Source: Neopestalotiopsis rosae (taxonomy: Eukaryota; Ascomycota; Sordariomycetes; Amphisphaeriales; Sporocadaceae). Taken from it: a stretch of 64,000 nt of DNA. Positions 23,991-36,162 of this stretch are shown here, one piece after another. A program made the position numbers and the translations under genes. Every line of letters begins with the position of its first letter. Within the stretch, counting starts at the first letter, position 1. The notes beneath the pieces are model-generated. The model saw only the letters and a program-made list of their open reading frames with translations, did not search any database and was not told the DNA's origin. The DNA is taken from assembly GCA_023078685.1 (NCBI GenBank), contig JALGAS010000002.1, positions 1,674,001 to 1,738,000 on the forward strand, written 5' to 3'.

Positions 23991-25922
23991 CTATTTCTTC
24001 CTTTGCAACAGACAATGTTCACCCCATTGTCGTCTGTATTTCTGAGGCACAAGATCAGACTCGGGTACCCACAGCACGCGCGCGAGCAGATGTGTGTTTC
24101 CGGCATCTAGGATGGGGACACACTTGACAACTTCCCAGTTCTCGGTGTCCTCGATGTAGTCGGGCTCGTTTGGTGGCAACGGATCCTTGTTCAGAGGATA
24201 GTGGGTGTCGACCAGGAATGAACATTGTCGAATATCGGTGTACTTGCCCAGATCCTCCTGGTTGAGACCATTCATACCACTGGTAGGCAGCCAAGTACCA
24301 CTCCAAAGACCAAATCCGGTACGCGCCTCGGAGAATTCGCCTGGCAAAAGACCTCGAAACTCGGAACGGACAAACTTGGCATGCATGTCACGGGGAAGGA
24401 AGTAGGAGCTGGGGAATCGGTACCACTCTTTGCCAAAGCATACACTGTCTCCCTTTCCTCCAATTCCCTCTTCTCCTTCGACACCTGCACCCAGGGGAGT
24501 ATAAATCTTCAGCGGGGCCGAGTAGTTTTGGTACAGTCCAAGGATTCGAGCGACGCCAAGGTCAAGAGATAGGACTATGGCCGAAGTCACCATGAATAGC
24601 TTAAGCTTTGCCGGAATCTTTCCAACCAATGTCTTTGGATCCGAGTTTCCGAATGCGTTGAGAATGATGTGCAACGTAACGGCAGCGTTGAAGCATAGGA
24701 ACGGATAGGCAGGGTACATGAAGCGCTCCTCTTTGTGTGGTTGCAGCGTGAAGATGCCCAACCACAGGTAGAAAGGCGACAGAAAGACAATAGTTCGGAG
24801 ACCAGTCTGGAAACCGTACTGTCGGGTTGAAAGTGCCTTTTGTACCAGGAAGAGGGGTAAGGCCAGCAAAGCCAGCACAAACCAAATGTTGAAATTGATG
24901 ACCAGGTTGCGAAAGTAAAAGGTCCACGGTTCGGTTCCGTAGAGATCTGGGCCTCCCTCGGAAGAAAAGATGTTGTACTTGACAATGTTCCATGCCACCA
25001 TTTCCCACTTCTTGTAGAAAAAGGTGTTGATCAGGGCATCGCCAACCTATACACATTAGCACTAGTGAGCTGATAAGCTTCCATCGACTGAGACATACCA
25101 CCAAGAGAAAGGCAGCAGTGACGCCACGAGTGACACGCAGAAATGCCTCATAAAAGCCTTCCTTGCTACTGACCACGGCAAACAGGGCCTCTTCAACAAG
25201 GAATGGAGCACACAGCGCTGCGGCAAAGGGCCATCCCAGAATGCCGCCAACAGCGAACCACCAGATGCCCCAAGAAGTCTTGAGGCCGCCACGCCAATTC
25301 ATGAAGGCGGAAGCACCCAAGAGGGACATGTACATGGCAAAGCTTGAAGGCAAATAGGCCGTGGCCGAGTGAAAGTTTCCAGGGGTGATGACGGTCGCAA
25401 TCAAAAAGAAGAGACCGATTCTAGAGTTCATGGTGAAGCTGATGACGCGGTAGAACAGAACCTGGCACAGGGCGCAGATAAAGGCCAGAGCATATCGCAC
25501 AGCGTAGAACTCGCCAACCTTTGTCGGGTGAGGAAGAATGCGTCGCAGGTTGCCGACAATAGCGTGCAAACCGACGTAGAACCAGCTTCTGATGGCATAG
25601 TCGGGGGAGTACTCCCAAGTCTGCAGGCCGTAGCCATGAGAGAGGTAATGTGTAGGCTCCCAGTAGTTGAACGTCTCGTCGCAGTCTTGGATCGGAGCAT
25701 ATAGGGCGGCGATGAGGTTGGCGGCAAGGAAGATGTAGAAGGCCTTGATGGGCTCAAGCGCAAAGGCGGATGGTGCTCTAAGAGTCGGCATCAGTTAGCG
25801 ACGGCTAGGTGCAGAGCAGAACAAGAGAGCGCGAGCGCATCAATGTGTCTCACTCACTTCTTCTTGGCATGGCTAGCCGAAGGGTGGACAAAGTCCTGCC
25901 TCTGCTCAATGGCTTCAGGCAT
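23991..25922 (-). CDS. alg9: Alg9-type alpha-1,2-mannosyltransferase
   Basis: Exons 25922-25858, 25777-25099 and 25046-23991 give 599 residues; donors are GTGAGT and GTATGT, acceptors TAG. Alg9 adds two alpha-1,2 mannoses to the lipid-linked oligosaccharide on the luminal side of the ER during N-glycan assembly, using dolichol-phosphate mannose. The family signature DCDETFNYWEPTHYLSHG lies near residue 55, followed by QTWEYSPDYAIRSW. Many hydrophobic segments follow, then the conserved PHKEERFMYPAYPFLC region that marks this GT22 family. The lumenal C-terminus carries WYRFPSSYFLP. The short first exon encodes the cytosolic N-terminus. Nothing is missing relative to a normal Alg9. Confidence 0.93.
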
Positions 25923-26749
25923 CGTGAGGGTGTTGTCGCGCAATTGGACCGCAATGTGCAGTCAGAGTAGCTGTGAACATCCGAGGTGTTGACAGTTTGG
26001 GGCCCCAGAGCTGAAATAATGGCGACAGCTCAGCTAGTTCTCAGCTGTGACGTGTGGCCCAGTGGCCAGTGGCGCGCGGCGGGGCACTGATCCCGGTAGT
26101 ATAGAGGGCCCCGGTACTAGGATATAGCTATACTCCCAGACATACGCTCAGAGCCCCCATCTGCCCTATAAAGAAGTGATACTTATATGATTGTGGGTAT
26201 TCTCTCATATAGGGATAGATTCAACACGGAATTCACGCTCTGATTGCCCAGGATGAGCCTCTTATTACAGCAACTCGCAGCGAGGTTTGTTCTACACTTC
26301 TTGTCATACTAGGTCATGGAATAGAATATCGGCTTACCGAGGCGCTACTCTAGCTTCCGTCCCTGCATGAATCTCTAGCAACAGTGGGCTGTATCCACTT
26401 AATTTTTTCTTGGGCACCTCTAATACAAGGTAACCATTTCCGCGAAAGAAAAAAAAAATCCAACAGTTCAGAGAACAACTTTTCTTGAAAAAGCTGTTCA
26501 ACGAAAACCACTGGTGAACATCTTCACTACAGTACCAGACCTTCTCGACTTGGAAGGGCTGCAGATTTTTCTCTAGATCTGCTCTGCTTTCTAGGTTGTG
26601 TCGAGGAAGATTTTAGTATCGCTATTCCCGGCAAAGCGATAACACAATCCATCCACAGCTTGTCTTCAGACTTCACATTCACAGAACGACTCCTCATTCC
26701 AACTCCCTAACACCATTGTTCAGCGCCTGTTCATTTCTTACTGCCAGTC
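25923..26749. promoter_or_regulatory. shared upstream region of divergent ALG9 and NAF1
   Basis: This 827-base gap separates two divergent housekeeping genes and must hold both promoters and leaders. Bases 26440-26749 contain an A-run and pyrimidine-rich stretches close to the NAF1 start. No precise element can be assigned. Confidence 0.5.
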
Positions 26750-28531
26750 ATGGCATCTCCGTTCCAGATTCCTGGTCTTTCGACCTTGAATCATGCTGAG
26801 AGCAGCCAAAACCCCAAGGCAGCTGAGAACACTGAGCACACCAACTCCAATGACACCACTTCAGTCACTGCCGTTGCTACTGACAGTACGCCCATTGACG
26901 CCCCTAGTGACTTGAACAATGGCGCCGAGCAGGCTTCTGTTCCTGGTGTCAGTGATAGCGCCATGGACGTTGATGGACAGACTACTGAGGAGACGGTCGC
27001 CAAGACTACCGATGCTACCGAAGCTCCTGCTAGTCCTCCTTCACTCACTGAGGGTCTAGAGGCTCTCATCGGAGGTCTTGATCCAGTGCCCGCACAATCT
27101 GATTCGACCAGTGCCGTCCAGGCTACCAACGAGGCAGAGGCAGACCAAAACGCTGAAATGGCAGATGCTGATGCAGCTGATGAGAACGACCAGGAGGGTG
27201 CAGGTTGGGAGGCGGACTCTTCTCCCTATGAGTCGTCTTCCGACTCAAGCAGCTCGGATGACTCAGATGATGACTCCGACGATGACAACGAGCTCCTCAA
27301 GCCTGAGGAGATGGCCCGCATTCTCATGGAGGCAGCTTCAGACGACGAGGGCGACGGCAAGGCCAAAGGCTCCGGATCCGGTGGCCTTCGTACCAAGAAT
27401 GAGGTGCCCGAGGAGGTCGTTCCCAGACCCGATGTTACCATCAAGCCCGAGATGCAGCTTCGTGTGCTTGGCGAGGTAGAGTTCGTTGTCGAAAACACGA
27501 TTGTCATTAAAGCCTACACGTCTGGAGAGTATCAGGTTCTCGACTCTGGCTCTCCCCTATGCACAGAAGATAGAACAGTTGTGGCAGCCTTGGCCGATCT
27601 CATCGGCAGCGTTCGAGAGCCACGATACATGGCACGATTCAAAGATGCAGAGGAACTCAAAACATTCAACATTGAAGTCGCAACCAAGATCTACTATGTA
27701 CCGGAGCTCTCGACTTTCGTTTTCACAGAACCTCTCAGAGCCATGAAGGGTACAGATGCTAGTAACTTAAACGACGAGGAGCTCAACGATGAAGAGATGG
27801 AGTTCTCTGATGATGAAAAGGAGATGGCGTACAAGAAGGAGCAGAAGGCTAAGCGTAATGCTCGCTCAAACGCTCGTGGAGGTGGCGATGGCTCGCACGG
27901 TGGTCGCGGAGGTCGCGGTGGCCAACACGACGCCACTCCTGCTCCCACTAACCTCAAGTACGACGACGAAGATGATGGCCCGTATCGACCCTTGACCCGC
28001 CCTGCCAACTTTGGTCAGGGAGGTGCTCCTCCTGCTTTCACCGGCGGTTCGTCTGGTGGTCATGATGGTGGTTCCTACCGCGGTGGACGTGGTGGAAGAG
28101 GCCGTGGCCGCGGCAACAATGCCCGTGGTAACCGCGGAGGCCAGCGTAACCAAGGCGCCGGCTACTCTCAGCAATCGTCAACTCCAGGCTATTCCCAGCC
28201 TCAGCAGCAGCAGATGCCGTTCTGGACCCCTCCTCCGCCCCACGTTGGTGCAGCCCAGGGCTTTGTCCCTCCTCCCCCGCCTCAATTCTTCGGTGCTGGT
28301 GGCGGCCAAGCCGCCATGGCTCCATTCTCTTGGCCCCAACAGCCGCAAAACCTGCCTGCCAACTTCGTCCCTCCTCCGCCGCCTCAGTTCCAACAGTATG
28401 GTCAGAATGGACAGGCCGCTTTCCCTCCCAACTTCTTTGCCGCCATGCAGAACCAGGCTCAGTACCAAGGTCAGAACTCAGGCAATCAGCAGAACCCTGG
28501 CCAGTTTCCCCCGCCCAGTGGCTCTGGTTAG
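26750..28531 (+). CDS. naf1: Naf1, H/ACA snoRNP assembly factor
   Basis: A single open frame of 593 residues to the first TAG. Naf1 binds the pseudouridine synthase Cbf5 early in H/ACA snoRNP assembly in the nucleus and is later replaced by Gar1. The N-terminal ~150 residues are Ser/Thr/Ala-rich, followed by an acidic Ser/Asp run (around residues 160-185). The Gar1-like beta-barrel lies near residues 220-335 (LGEVEFVVENTIVIKA, DLIGSVREPRYMARF, KIYYVPE). RGG/GRG repeats and a Pro/Gln/Asn-rich tail follow, as in fungal Naf1. Uninterrupted in-frame coding-like sequence continues 139 codons past the TAG to 28948 (see separate entry), so the true protein may be longer. Confidence 0.88.
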   Translation: MASPFQIPGLSTLNHAESSQNPKAAENTEHTNSNDTTSVTAVATDSTPIDAPSDLNNGAEQASVPGVSDSAMDVDGQTTEETVAKTTDATEAPASPPSLTEGLEALIGGLDPVPAQSDSTSAVQATNEAEADQNAEMADADAADENDQEGAGWEADSSPYESSSDSSSSDDSDDDSDDDNELLKPEEMARILMEAASDDEGDGKAKGSGSGGLRTKNEVPEEVVPRPDVTIKPEMQLRVLGEVEFVVENTIVIKAYTSGEYQVLDSGSPLCTEDRTVVAALADLIGSVREPRYMARFKDAEELKTFNIEVATKIYYVPELSTFVFTEPLRAMKGTDASNLNDEELNDEEMEFSDDEKEMAYKKEQKAKRNARSNARGGGDGSHGGRGGRGGQHDATPAPTNLKYDDEDDGPYRPLTRPANFGQGGAPPAFTGGSSGGHDGGSYRGGRGGRGRGRGNNARGNRGGQRNQGAGYSQQSSTPGYSQPQQQQMPFWTPPPPHVGAAQGFVPPPPPQFFGAGGGQAAMAPFSWPQQPQNLPANFVPPPPPQFQQYGQNGQAAFPPNFFAAMQNQAQYQGQNSGNQQNPGQFPPPSGSG

Positions 28532-28948
28532 GCGCCCTCAACCACTGTAGTGAACGGACACAATGTCAATAACCCTTGGGCCAACCTGTTGAATATAATG
28601 GGTCGTACTGGCATGCAGCAGCAGGCTGGCATGCCTATGATGCCCAACCAGATGGGCTACATGGGCCCTGGCAATACGAACCCGGCCAATATGAACCAGA
28701 CCAACATGAACCAGAGAAACATGAATCAGGCCAATATGAACCAGAACCAGGCCAACATGTACCCGGGCAGCATGATTCCCGGTAACCTCAACAACATGCG
28801 CTCCGACTCGCGCAACAACTACAGCCATCATGGTCTGCTGTCCCACGCTCCCGAGCCTTCCGAGTCTCGTGACGCCAACAATGGAACTCGACAGGTTCCG
28901 CATCGGGACAAGTCCGTCGCGCCCAAGGACGAGTATGCTTGGCCTTGA
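28532..28948 (+). other. in-frame coding-like extension of NAF1 beyond a TAG
   Basis: The frame continues with no further stop until 28946-28948. It encodes GHNVNNPWANLLNIMGR and then a run of NMNQ-type repeats, the same Asn/Gln/Met/Pro bias as the NAF1 tail. A possible 81-base intron (28470-28550, donor GTCAGA, acceptor TGTAG, phase 1 at both ends) would remove the TAG; the donor is weak. Otherwise this is a CAG-to-TAG change, readthrough, or a sequence error. Confidence 0.6.
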
Positions 28949-29334
28949 GTCGCTCAGGCGGCAGAAACGTCTTGGCGACCTTTGTGCCGACAATCTGGAT
29001 GATATTCTAGGATATGACGAGAGGTGATCGCAAAGCTTCAAAACGAAGAAATAGTGTGGTCTTGTTTGTCGCGCTTGATACGCGTTGACTAAATGATTGG
29101 ATGAGTAGGGACAAATCAGCCATCATTCGGGATCTCTGGCAAGAGTATAGTGGCAACACGTATATACTAGGTAAAGCACAGAATTGATACCCACAGGAGA
29201 TGTCACAGAATTACATGCCTTACTATTCAATGACTATTTCGTGACTAGATCCTGACCTCTTCTGCTTCAGTCGAATCTAAAATTCGAGGGCCCATGACCC
29301 GAGTGCGTCAGACAAAGTAGCTAAACGAGTACTC
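28949..29334. other. convergent 3' flanks
   Basis: Non-coding; holds the 3' ends of NAF1 and the FAD monooxygenase. No repeat was seen. Confidence 0.5.
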
Positions 29335-30678
29335 TTACATGGCCCTTTCCATCAATTTGACCGCCTCATCGCGATGCTGCTTTATATCAATATTGAGAAT
29401 AAAGTCCCATCTAGGCAGAACCTTTTCCTTGAGCTTTGACAGATCCAACTGGGTCTCTTTGCCTTGTCCAGTCATGATGAGTCCAGTCTCCCTGCTCGAC
29501 TCCACGATACGTTGGGTCCGGGGTCGCCGAACTTCGTCGTAAACCTTCAATGCCACGGCGGCATCCTTGGGCGTCTTTGCGCGGCCGAGCAGGGTAGACA
29601 GCACGAGACTGTCCTCGATGGACATGCCACCGCCGGAACCTTGCCAGGGAGTGGTGGCGTGGGCCGCGTCGCCAATGATGCAGATGTTGCCAGACACGTA
29701 TGTATGTGCCGATGGATGGTCCCATAGGTACATGGCAGGCTGCTGGGGCTGGTCACATAGCAGCTGGATGCGATGAATGTCAGTCCCGTATAGGTATACT
29801 CATGAATGGGTGAGCTCAGAACAAATGAACATTACCTCTTTGACGGCCTTCTTCAGATACGGCGGCCATTCCTGGTAGAGCTTAGTAATCTCCTCGGCGC
29901 TGACTAGTCGATGCCACTTGTCCGAACCAACGGCCTCCTCCTCGCGCGCGCATATGATGACTTGCACAAGTTGACCATCGTTGAGCACGTTATGCATCAA
30001 GTACGTGCCATCACCAACCCACATGTGCTCACGCGCATTGGCAGCGTCGACGGGACCCTCGCCGAGGCTGGCCCGAGCCTCCGCGTAGGGCTTCAAGGCC
30101 ATGACCGCCCACCAGCCTGCATTTCTGGGTTGGGCGGCTGGGTCGCTCTCTCCGAGGACGATCTTGCGGACGATGCTGTGGATACCATCGGCACCGATGA
30201 GGACGTCGCATTCATGTATGGTGCCGTCGGTAAAATGTAGTGTGATTGGGCCATCCTCACCCTGCTGCCGTTCAACTCGCTCGAGCTTTTTCGACGCATG
30301 CATACGCTCCGGGGGTACGATGCTTAGAAGTTCTTTGAGAAAGGCGGCGCGATGAACAATGCTCGTGAGCCGCTCTCCCTCGACATCTTTCGCCTCGTCA
30401 ATCTCGCTACCCTGATCGGGGCCTTGAGCGAGCATAAAGCGGACTCCTCTCATGGAGACGGCACCGGCGCGTTCCGGAGCTTGCGTCGCTGATGCGCCGA
30501 TCAGATCCAGAGCGTCTAGTGCATTGCGGGTGACGCCCACGGCGGCACCGGCTTCTTTGAATTCGGCCGCCGACTCGAAAATGTGCACGTCTATGTGAGG
30601 GTATTGGAGTAACGCGTGTATCAGTGAGGCGCCTGCTAGCCCGCCGCCTGAAATAGCGATTCGAATAGTGTCAGACAT
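29335..30678 (-). CDS. FAD-dependent aromatic hydroxylase (salicylate-hydroxylase-like)
   Basis: Exons 30678-29836 and 29763-29335 give 423 residues (GTAATG donor, CCAG acceptor, phase 0). The N-terminal Rossmann motif IAISGGGLAGASLIHALL binds the ADP part of FAD. The DG motif is in DVLIGADGIHSIVR. The GD motif is in NICIIGDAAHATTPWQGSG, which contacts the flavin ribityl. These three motifs in order, and a length near 420, define class A flavoprotein monooxygenases. The usual reaction is NAD(P)H- and O2-dependent hydroxylation of an aromatic ring; the substrate cannot be read from sequence. A pathway link to the NmrA-like gene next door is possible but not shown. Confidence 0.88.
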
Positions 30679-31457
30679 GATGTTGGCTTCTTTTGGTTTT
30701 GTTAGTAACGAAGAGAACTATGGTATGAGACTGTAGACAACTACGATGGGAGACCAGTTGGTGTTCAACAACGACCTTGTTATATTCAAGGACGATATAG
30801 AATCGTTGGTATATTATTCATGTGTTGCATGTTTATATTTGTGAGTAGTGGTTTTAGGTATTTGCATTCTGCAGTTGGTTCGGAGTACTGCAGTCACAAG
30901 TGTTGGTCGAACACTATAACAAGTATACGATCGACAAGGTAGCGGCACAGCACGAGAGGAACCTCCTGCCCCTCACTGTGCCAACAAACGATGGAAGCTG
31001 GCGCCAACAATTACGCTGCAGAGTGGAGGTGTTCAGTGCCAAACCATGAATTCATGCATTCGATCATAGGCAAAAGGCATGGGTGCTCTCCCCTACCCCG
31101 GCCGATGCCTGCGATATTGAAGACAGCTGGTAGCCCTATAAGCACCATTCCAGAAAGATCACCACCGGACCTTGCCTCGTCTCAACGCGATAAGGTATAC
31201 GGCCAGATAAAGACGGCCAGGAACACAATTTGAAGTTTATATTGGATTTGTTTATTCAAATGTAGTACTATTTATGCTCTCCTGTTCCATTGGGTGCAAC
31301 ATGATTTCTTGCAGCACCCGGTTTGGCCATAGCCAGCAAAACACTGTTCCAGCCCGTTTCGTGAAACTTGGCACCCATGAGAAGTGGCCGATATTTTGAA
31401 ACCAAAAGTCAGTTAGTAGTTCGTCAAAATAAAGATGATGGATGTGTTTGGCTCTTC
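30679..31457. other. upstream region of the FAD monooxygenase
   Basis: No gene was seen. Both flanking genes are on the minus strand, so this holds the monooxygenase promoter and the NmrA-like 3' flank. Confidence 0.5.
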
Positions 31458-32525
31458 TTAATTCTGGATAACCCGCGCAACAACCTCTGTCAAATTCTCG
31501 CGCGGCACCCCAAGCTTGTCATTCCACAAGTGACCCTCGTCGGCAAAGTTGCTACCATAACCAGGATTCAGCGTCGCCACCAACAAGAGCTTGGCCGCCG
31601 CCATAAAGTTACCGCTGGCCAGCGCATTGCGGGCCGCCTCGGCTTCCGTCTCGGTCGACGTGTGCAGGATCGAGTACCGCGTGTCCTGGATCTTCTCGGC
31701 CGTCGCCACCAGGTCGTTGAGTGACGCCTCAAAGGATGAAACGTAGACGTGCTGGTTGGCTGTGAGGTCGGGGTTCTTGAGTACGCCCACGACGGCCCGG
31801 GCCACGTTTTCTCTGGTGATGCCTGAGAACTTGTACTTGCCGTCGTCCCAGACGGTTGCCCTTTGACCCTTAAGGTCGAAACCCAGGAATCCGGTTTGTA
31901 AGGCGCTTTTGGAACAACATCAATCAGCACTGGCCTACGTGCACTTATTGCAGAGTCGTTACTTACACGTCGACAAAGAGACCCGTGCAAATGGCCGTCC
32001 ATGAGAGACCAGCACTCTCCTTGGTCTTGAGATGCTCAATATGTTGAGCTCGCATGCCGATCATGGGAAAGATGGCCACCGTCTTTGCATTGGCCGTGTC
32101 GCCGCCGTACTCGGAAGGGATGAAGCGCTTCACGCCGGCCTTGATGGCGGCGTCAACAAACTTGCCCTCCTGGCCATAGACCTGAAAGCTAGTGGCCATG
32201 ACGACGGCATCCTGGCCGGTAAACGCACGCTCCAGCTCCTCGGGCGGGTAGCCGTCGTCGACCTGGACGACGCGGACGCCATCGGGGTGGGCGCTGGACG
32301 GCGTCGACTTGCGCGACACGACCGTCACGGTGAATTCGGGGTCCGACTTTAGGGCCTCGACAATGTATGATCCCAGGTTGATGATGCCGGACTTGGAAGC
32401 CTATTTCGGTAATGTTAGCGGGGGGTGGACGGGACGGGACGAGGACCGTTGTAGCGGAGGTCCGTTGCTGCTTATACGGAGACTTGACATACCCCGACAA
32501 CTACGACGTTTTTGAGAGGTGCCAT
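31458..32525 (-). CDS. NmrA-like / isoflavone-reductase-family NAD(P)-binding protein
   Basis: Exons 32525-32493, 32400-31967 and 31905-31458 give 304 residues; donors are GTATGT and GTAAGT, and phases match. The first exon supplies only MAPLKNVVVVG, the first beta strand of the Rossmann fold, and the second continues ASKSGIINLGSYIVEAL. The glycine pattern differs from the usual GxxGxxG. Other family marks are DAVVMATSFQVYGQ, AAIKAGVKRFIPSEYGGD and LSWTAICTGLFVD, followed by the C-terminal substrate domain. Members are either reductases of phenolic compounds or NmrA-type redox sensors lacking catalysis. The Tyr/Lys pair of classical SDRs is not evident, which leaves both options open. Confidence 0.85.
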
Positions 32526-33693
32526 GACTGTAAAGCGTTGTGTAAATGCTGCCAAAAGTTTTGTACAGAATTCTTATTGAGAAATAAGTCAATTGCGAGT
32601 TTACGAGATCTGACACAAACAGTTTTATCCGGGTCAATCGTCTAATATGTACTTCATTTATGAGAGTCCGAGTCTATGAGTGGTCCCGCTTCTTCCCCCC
32701 TCAGGGGTAAGCAAAGGCACCCAAAAAAAGGCGGGGCTTTCCCGTAACAGAATTGGTCAGTCGTTTCTACTCTTGAACCAACTTGTGTCACTTTCATCGA
32801 GACACTACTCAGCAGCTGGGACATGTCTTGGAGTGATCAGAATAGCAATCATGACAAGCTCGGACACTTTTCGGGAAGATTGTTATCGTCTCGCGTTCAG
32901 CAGGGTTCAGGTAGCACTCGTTTTCTTGGTCCTCCTCTGTCAGAATATAGCACATACGCCTATAAGTTGTGTTGAGCCTAGAAAAGACATTCTCCACTTC
33001 TTGTTTGTCCATACAATCCAAAGGGCTCATCTAGTGTTAAATTCATGCCACCTCTGAGATCACGTAGATGGTATCGCCTTGAAGGAAAGCCTAAGTTTCG
33101 ATTTCTGCCTCCACCCTGGAACGACAGCGGCCGCTGGGGGTATTTTCGATGCAGCGGCTCGAATCTCATACGGCACATATCGCTAGTCACAAAAGTAGAG
33201 CAATGGATATCCAATTCTCGAGGCAGATCGCGCATCGTCTATTTCGCGCTCGATTATGTTGTATTTGAGCCTGGTACATTGTTGATGTCCGGCGCTGAAT
33301 GTGCTCGTATATCCGTTGGCTGTAACAGCAACTGGTAATCCATCAGTAAAGGCACATATCTAATGCGTAAATTCAACTAGTTTGACTTACGTTTTCCTGT
33401 CTGATATCAGTGGTTTCCATCCCGCTGAGACGAAATCTTGCAGCTTCAGTCACCTTCGGTATCTTCATTGGTGCTCCTGGACCTATGCAGATTAAGACCA
33501 GCTGATATTCCAACTTGGCAAGTCGTCTATATCCGGTGTTTAGGTGCCCGATCGAGTCGAGCTGCCGATACTGCCAGACTAAGCCTCATAGTCTCGCAGT
33601 CGAAGCGGCGTTTTGATGAGGCGTCCATGGACAGTGATCATAAATCATCGTCAAGATCGCTAAAAGGCTGTTCCGCCGAGAGACTTCTGTCCA
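32526..33693. other. gene-free interval
   Basis: Overlapping short frames on both strands around 32978-33338 give no recognisable protein. No RNA gene or repeat was seen. Confidence 0.5.
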
Positions 33694-35185
33694 TCACGAT
33701 ATTGTGAGCTTCTCGCAGTGCTTTACCAGCGAATCTTCGAAAGACCGCCGGACCTCGAGGGCGTTGCCAGTCTGCCCGTTCAACGTCAAATACTGCTCAA
33801 GGTCCGCCAGCATGGACATCTTCGCCAGCGCGTGATACCGCCTCTCGACCGTGACGACGCTGTCCACATCGTCAGCGGTGGCGCTGCCCTCGCGCTTGAT
33901 CCTGCGATGTTGAAAATCCATAACCCCCGTCTCGTCGGGGCTACCGTCGCGCGGCGGACTCGTGATCTCGACCGATATCTCGGCAATGGTATCAATCACA
34001 CCCGCAATGGGGCTGTGCTGTTGCTCATCATCCTCCTGTTCGCGCCAATCACGGCTCGTGATCAGGTCGGTAATTTCGAAAATCGCCTTGGAGACGCGGT
34101 AGTGGTGGCTGCTCCCCGGCTCGGCGCCGAGGTCGTTGCGCAGGATGAAGATTTCCGCGGCGCGGCAGTCCTGCTCCGTGTAGAGCTCGTACCACTCGCC
34201 CGGCTTGAGCTGGCTCCGCAGCATCTGGTACCCCGAGACCAGCAGCGTGGCGCAGGCGGCCCGTCTCTCAGGCACCGTCATGGCCGCGAGCGACCTGAGC
34301 GCCTTACAGTACGGGTGGTAGGGCCCGTACATGGTCTCGGCCATTTGCTGCGCGTAGCTCAGCATGACGACGCCGAGCTCGGGGCCCGTGGAGGAGATGA
34401 GCGCCGCGAACACCGACGTGCACCCAAACAGGCGCGGGTCGTGGGTGAGGAGCACCTCTTGATACTGGTCAAAGTAGGGCTGGATCACCTTGAACGCCTC
34501 CGCTGTCCGGCCGAAGCGCAGCGCCCCTTGTGCGACAATCGTGGCGTGGTACCATTCCGTATAGAGCGAGGTGATGTGGTTTACTGGTGCCGTGTCTCCG
34601 TCAAAGAGCTTGTTGTCAAAGAGGCCAACAATGTGGTTCTGGAGATGATACAGACAACCCTCCGTCCGATACATGTCGTCGGCTCCCGCCAGGCTCCTCC
34701 GCGGCGTGATGTCAGGTCGAACATGGTTGAAGAGCCGTAAAAGGGGTCCTTGCTGATCAAAGGGGAGGCGACGGATGTATACTGCAAGGTCCTTGTAACG
34801 CTTTGCATCAATCACGGCCTCGCCCTGACTGCGGGCAATCAATTGTTCGAGTGACTCCTTGACGCGCCCGAACCCTCGATTCTTCCGCAGATTCCAGGCC
34901 TTGATCCGTGATTTGTACATTCTTGTACTATATGCACCAGTGTTAGCGACTGCCGAGTGGCCCTCAATAGGGACAGTCGGAGATTGATGGTTGACCCAGA
35001 GAAGATAAAAAGGCGGGGAGAAAGACTGACGTTCCCGAGAACCCATAATCCCTAAGCATGATGTCCATAGTCTCCTTCAGTGTCTTTTCAGCATAGAGTC
35101 GTGTGATGTGTTCCCGATGAGCCTCCCAATCCGCCGGCGTAGCCCATCGCGATTTGTTACTGCTATTGCTGCTGGTGTCCGACAT
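33694..35185 (-). CDS. Clr5-domain protein, 2 exons
   Basis: Exons 35185-35031 and 34927-33694 give 462 residues; the donor is GTCAGT, the acceptor ATATAG, and the phases match. The N-terminal Clr5 domain spans about residues 12-70: WATPADWEAHREHITRLYAE, the helix MDIMLRDYGF, and then TRMYKSRIKAWNLRKN across the splice junction. The rest is helical with repeat-like segments (YHATIVAQGALRFGRTAEAF, YGPYHPYCKALRSLAAM), similar to other fungal Clr5 proteins of unknown function. The domain is named after S. pombe Clr5, involved in heterochromatic silencing; whether this protein acts on chromatin is not known. It is the last host gene before the transposon block. Confidence 0.85.
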
Positions 35186-35580
35186 TGTTACACCGGCCTT
35201 TCTTGTGCTATACTACTCGGCGATCGTGTAAAAAGTGGAAGCGCGGTTGGTGCCGCGAGTTCTGGTCAACTTCCCATCCACGACGACAGCGATGAACAAC
35301 AGTAGATGGCGATCATCAGGCTTGGTTTTCAGGCGATCGCTGATGTTGACTTTGTGATTCGCAGTCCTTACTTGGGAAAAGTACGGCGAGAGCGTCTTCG
35401 GCCTACTTTTACTCATTGAATCGCCACAAGGAAAGCAAGACAGATGTAATGGATCGCTCTCGAAAACCCCTGTTGAGGTACCAATTGCAAATTTACCACG
35501 CAGTCAAGGCTGACCCGTCCCAGTGGGTCGGTAAAGCAGTCTTAGGCCAGGGTAGGTGCTTAATTTACCATTAAGTACCG
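35186..35580. other. boundary between gene space and transposon block
   Basis: Normal base composition with no gene. Base composition changes to AT-rich just after 35620, inside the first transposon. Confidence 0.5.
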
Positions 35581-35583
35581 TTA

Positions 35584-35598
35584 GGGTGTGATCTGCTC
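35584..35598 (+). repeat. left terminal inverted repeat
   Basis: GGGTGTGATCTGCTC, the exact reverse complement of the right end. It is preceded by TTA. Confidence 0.85.
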
Positions 35599-36162
35599 GC
35601 GTTTTTAAAGGGGGGGTCTTAACTCTCAAAGCTACATCGCACTATATTATTTTTATAAATAAAATGGCTTTATACCACGGAGTTTGCCGCTTTAACAACT
35701 AATTATATTTTAATTAAATTAAAAACCAGGGTGATTTTAAAATAAAAAGCGGTAAAAAACGCGTTTTTAGTGAATTATAATTTAAAATGTTATTTTGCGC
35801 GTATATGCCATAAAAACTATCATTATCTCATTCGATATTGCAATAAAATAGCAATTAAAAATTCTTAAAACTAGCTTAACGCTAAACTCGGTAATCCAAC
35901 GCCCAACTCCACGGCCATCGAGGGTCCGAACAAGCAAAACCACAAATTTATTCCTGCTAATTCTAGCTTCAGTTAAAATATGCCTTTATTATCAGAAAAA
36001 TCAGCAAAAAATAATACCCCCCCTCCATTATCCCAAATAACCCCCAATTTACCCCTATTAACATAAACGACTATTCCCAGCACACCTACTAAAGGCGGAA
36101 TAACGCGTAACTTAATGCCAGCGCGCTTATCCGGTAGCACCAGGCTAGCGCAATCTAGTTAA

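Noticed and set aside
28538..29041. 167-codon frame antisense to the NAF1 3' region
   Set aside because: His/Val repeat pattern is the reverse reading of the NMNQ repeats on the plus strand.
32978..33338. Overlapping frames of 85-97 codons on both strands
   Set aside because: No recognisable protein and no conserved splice signals.
33718..34740. 340-codon frame antisense to the Clr5-domain gene
   Set aside because: Mirror of a GC-rich coding region; the minus-strand protein has a recognisable domain and proper splicing.
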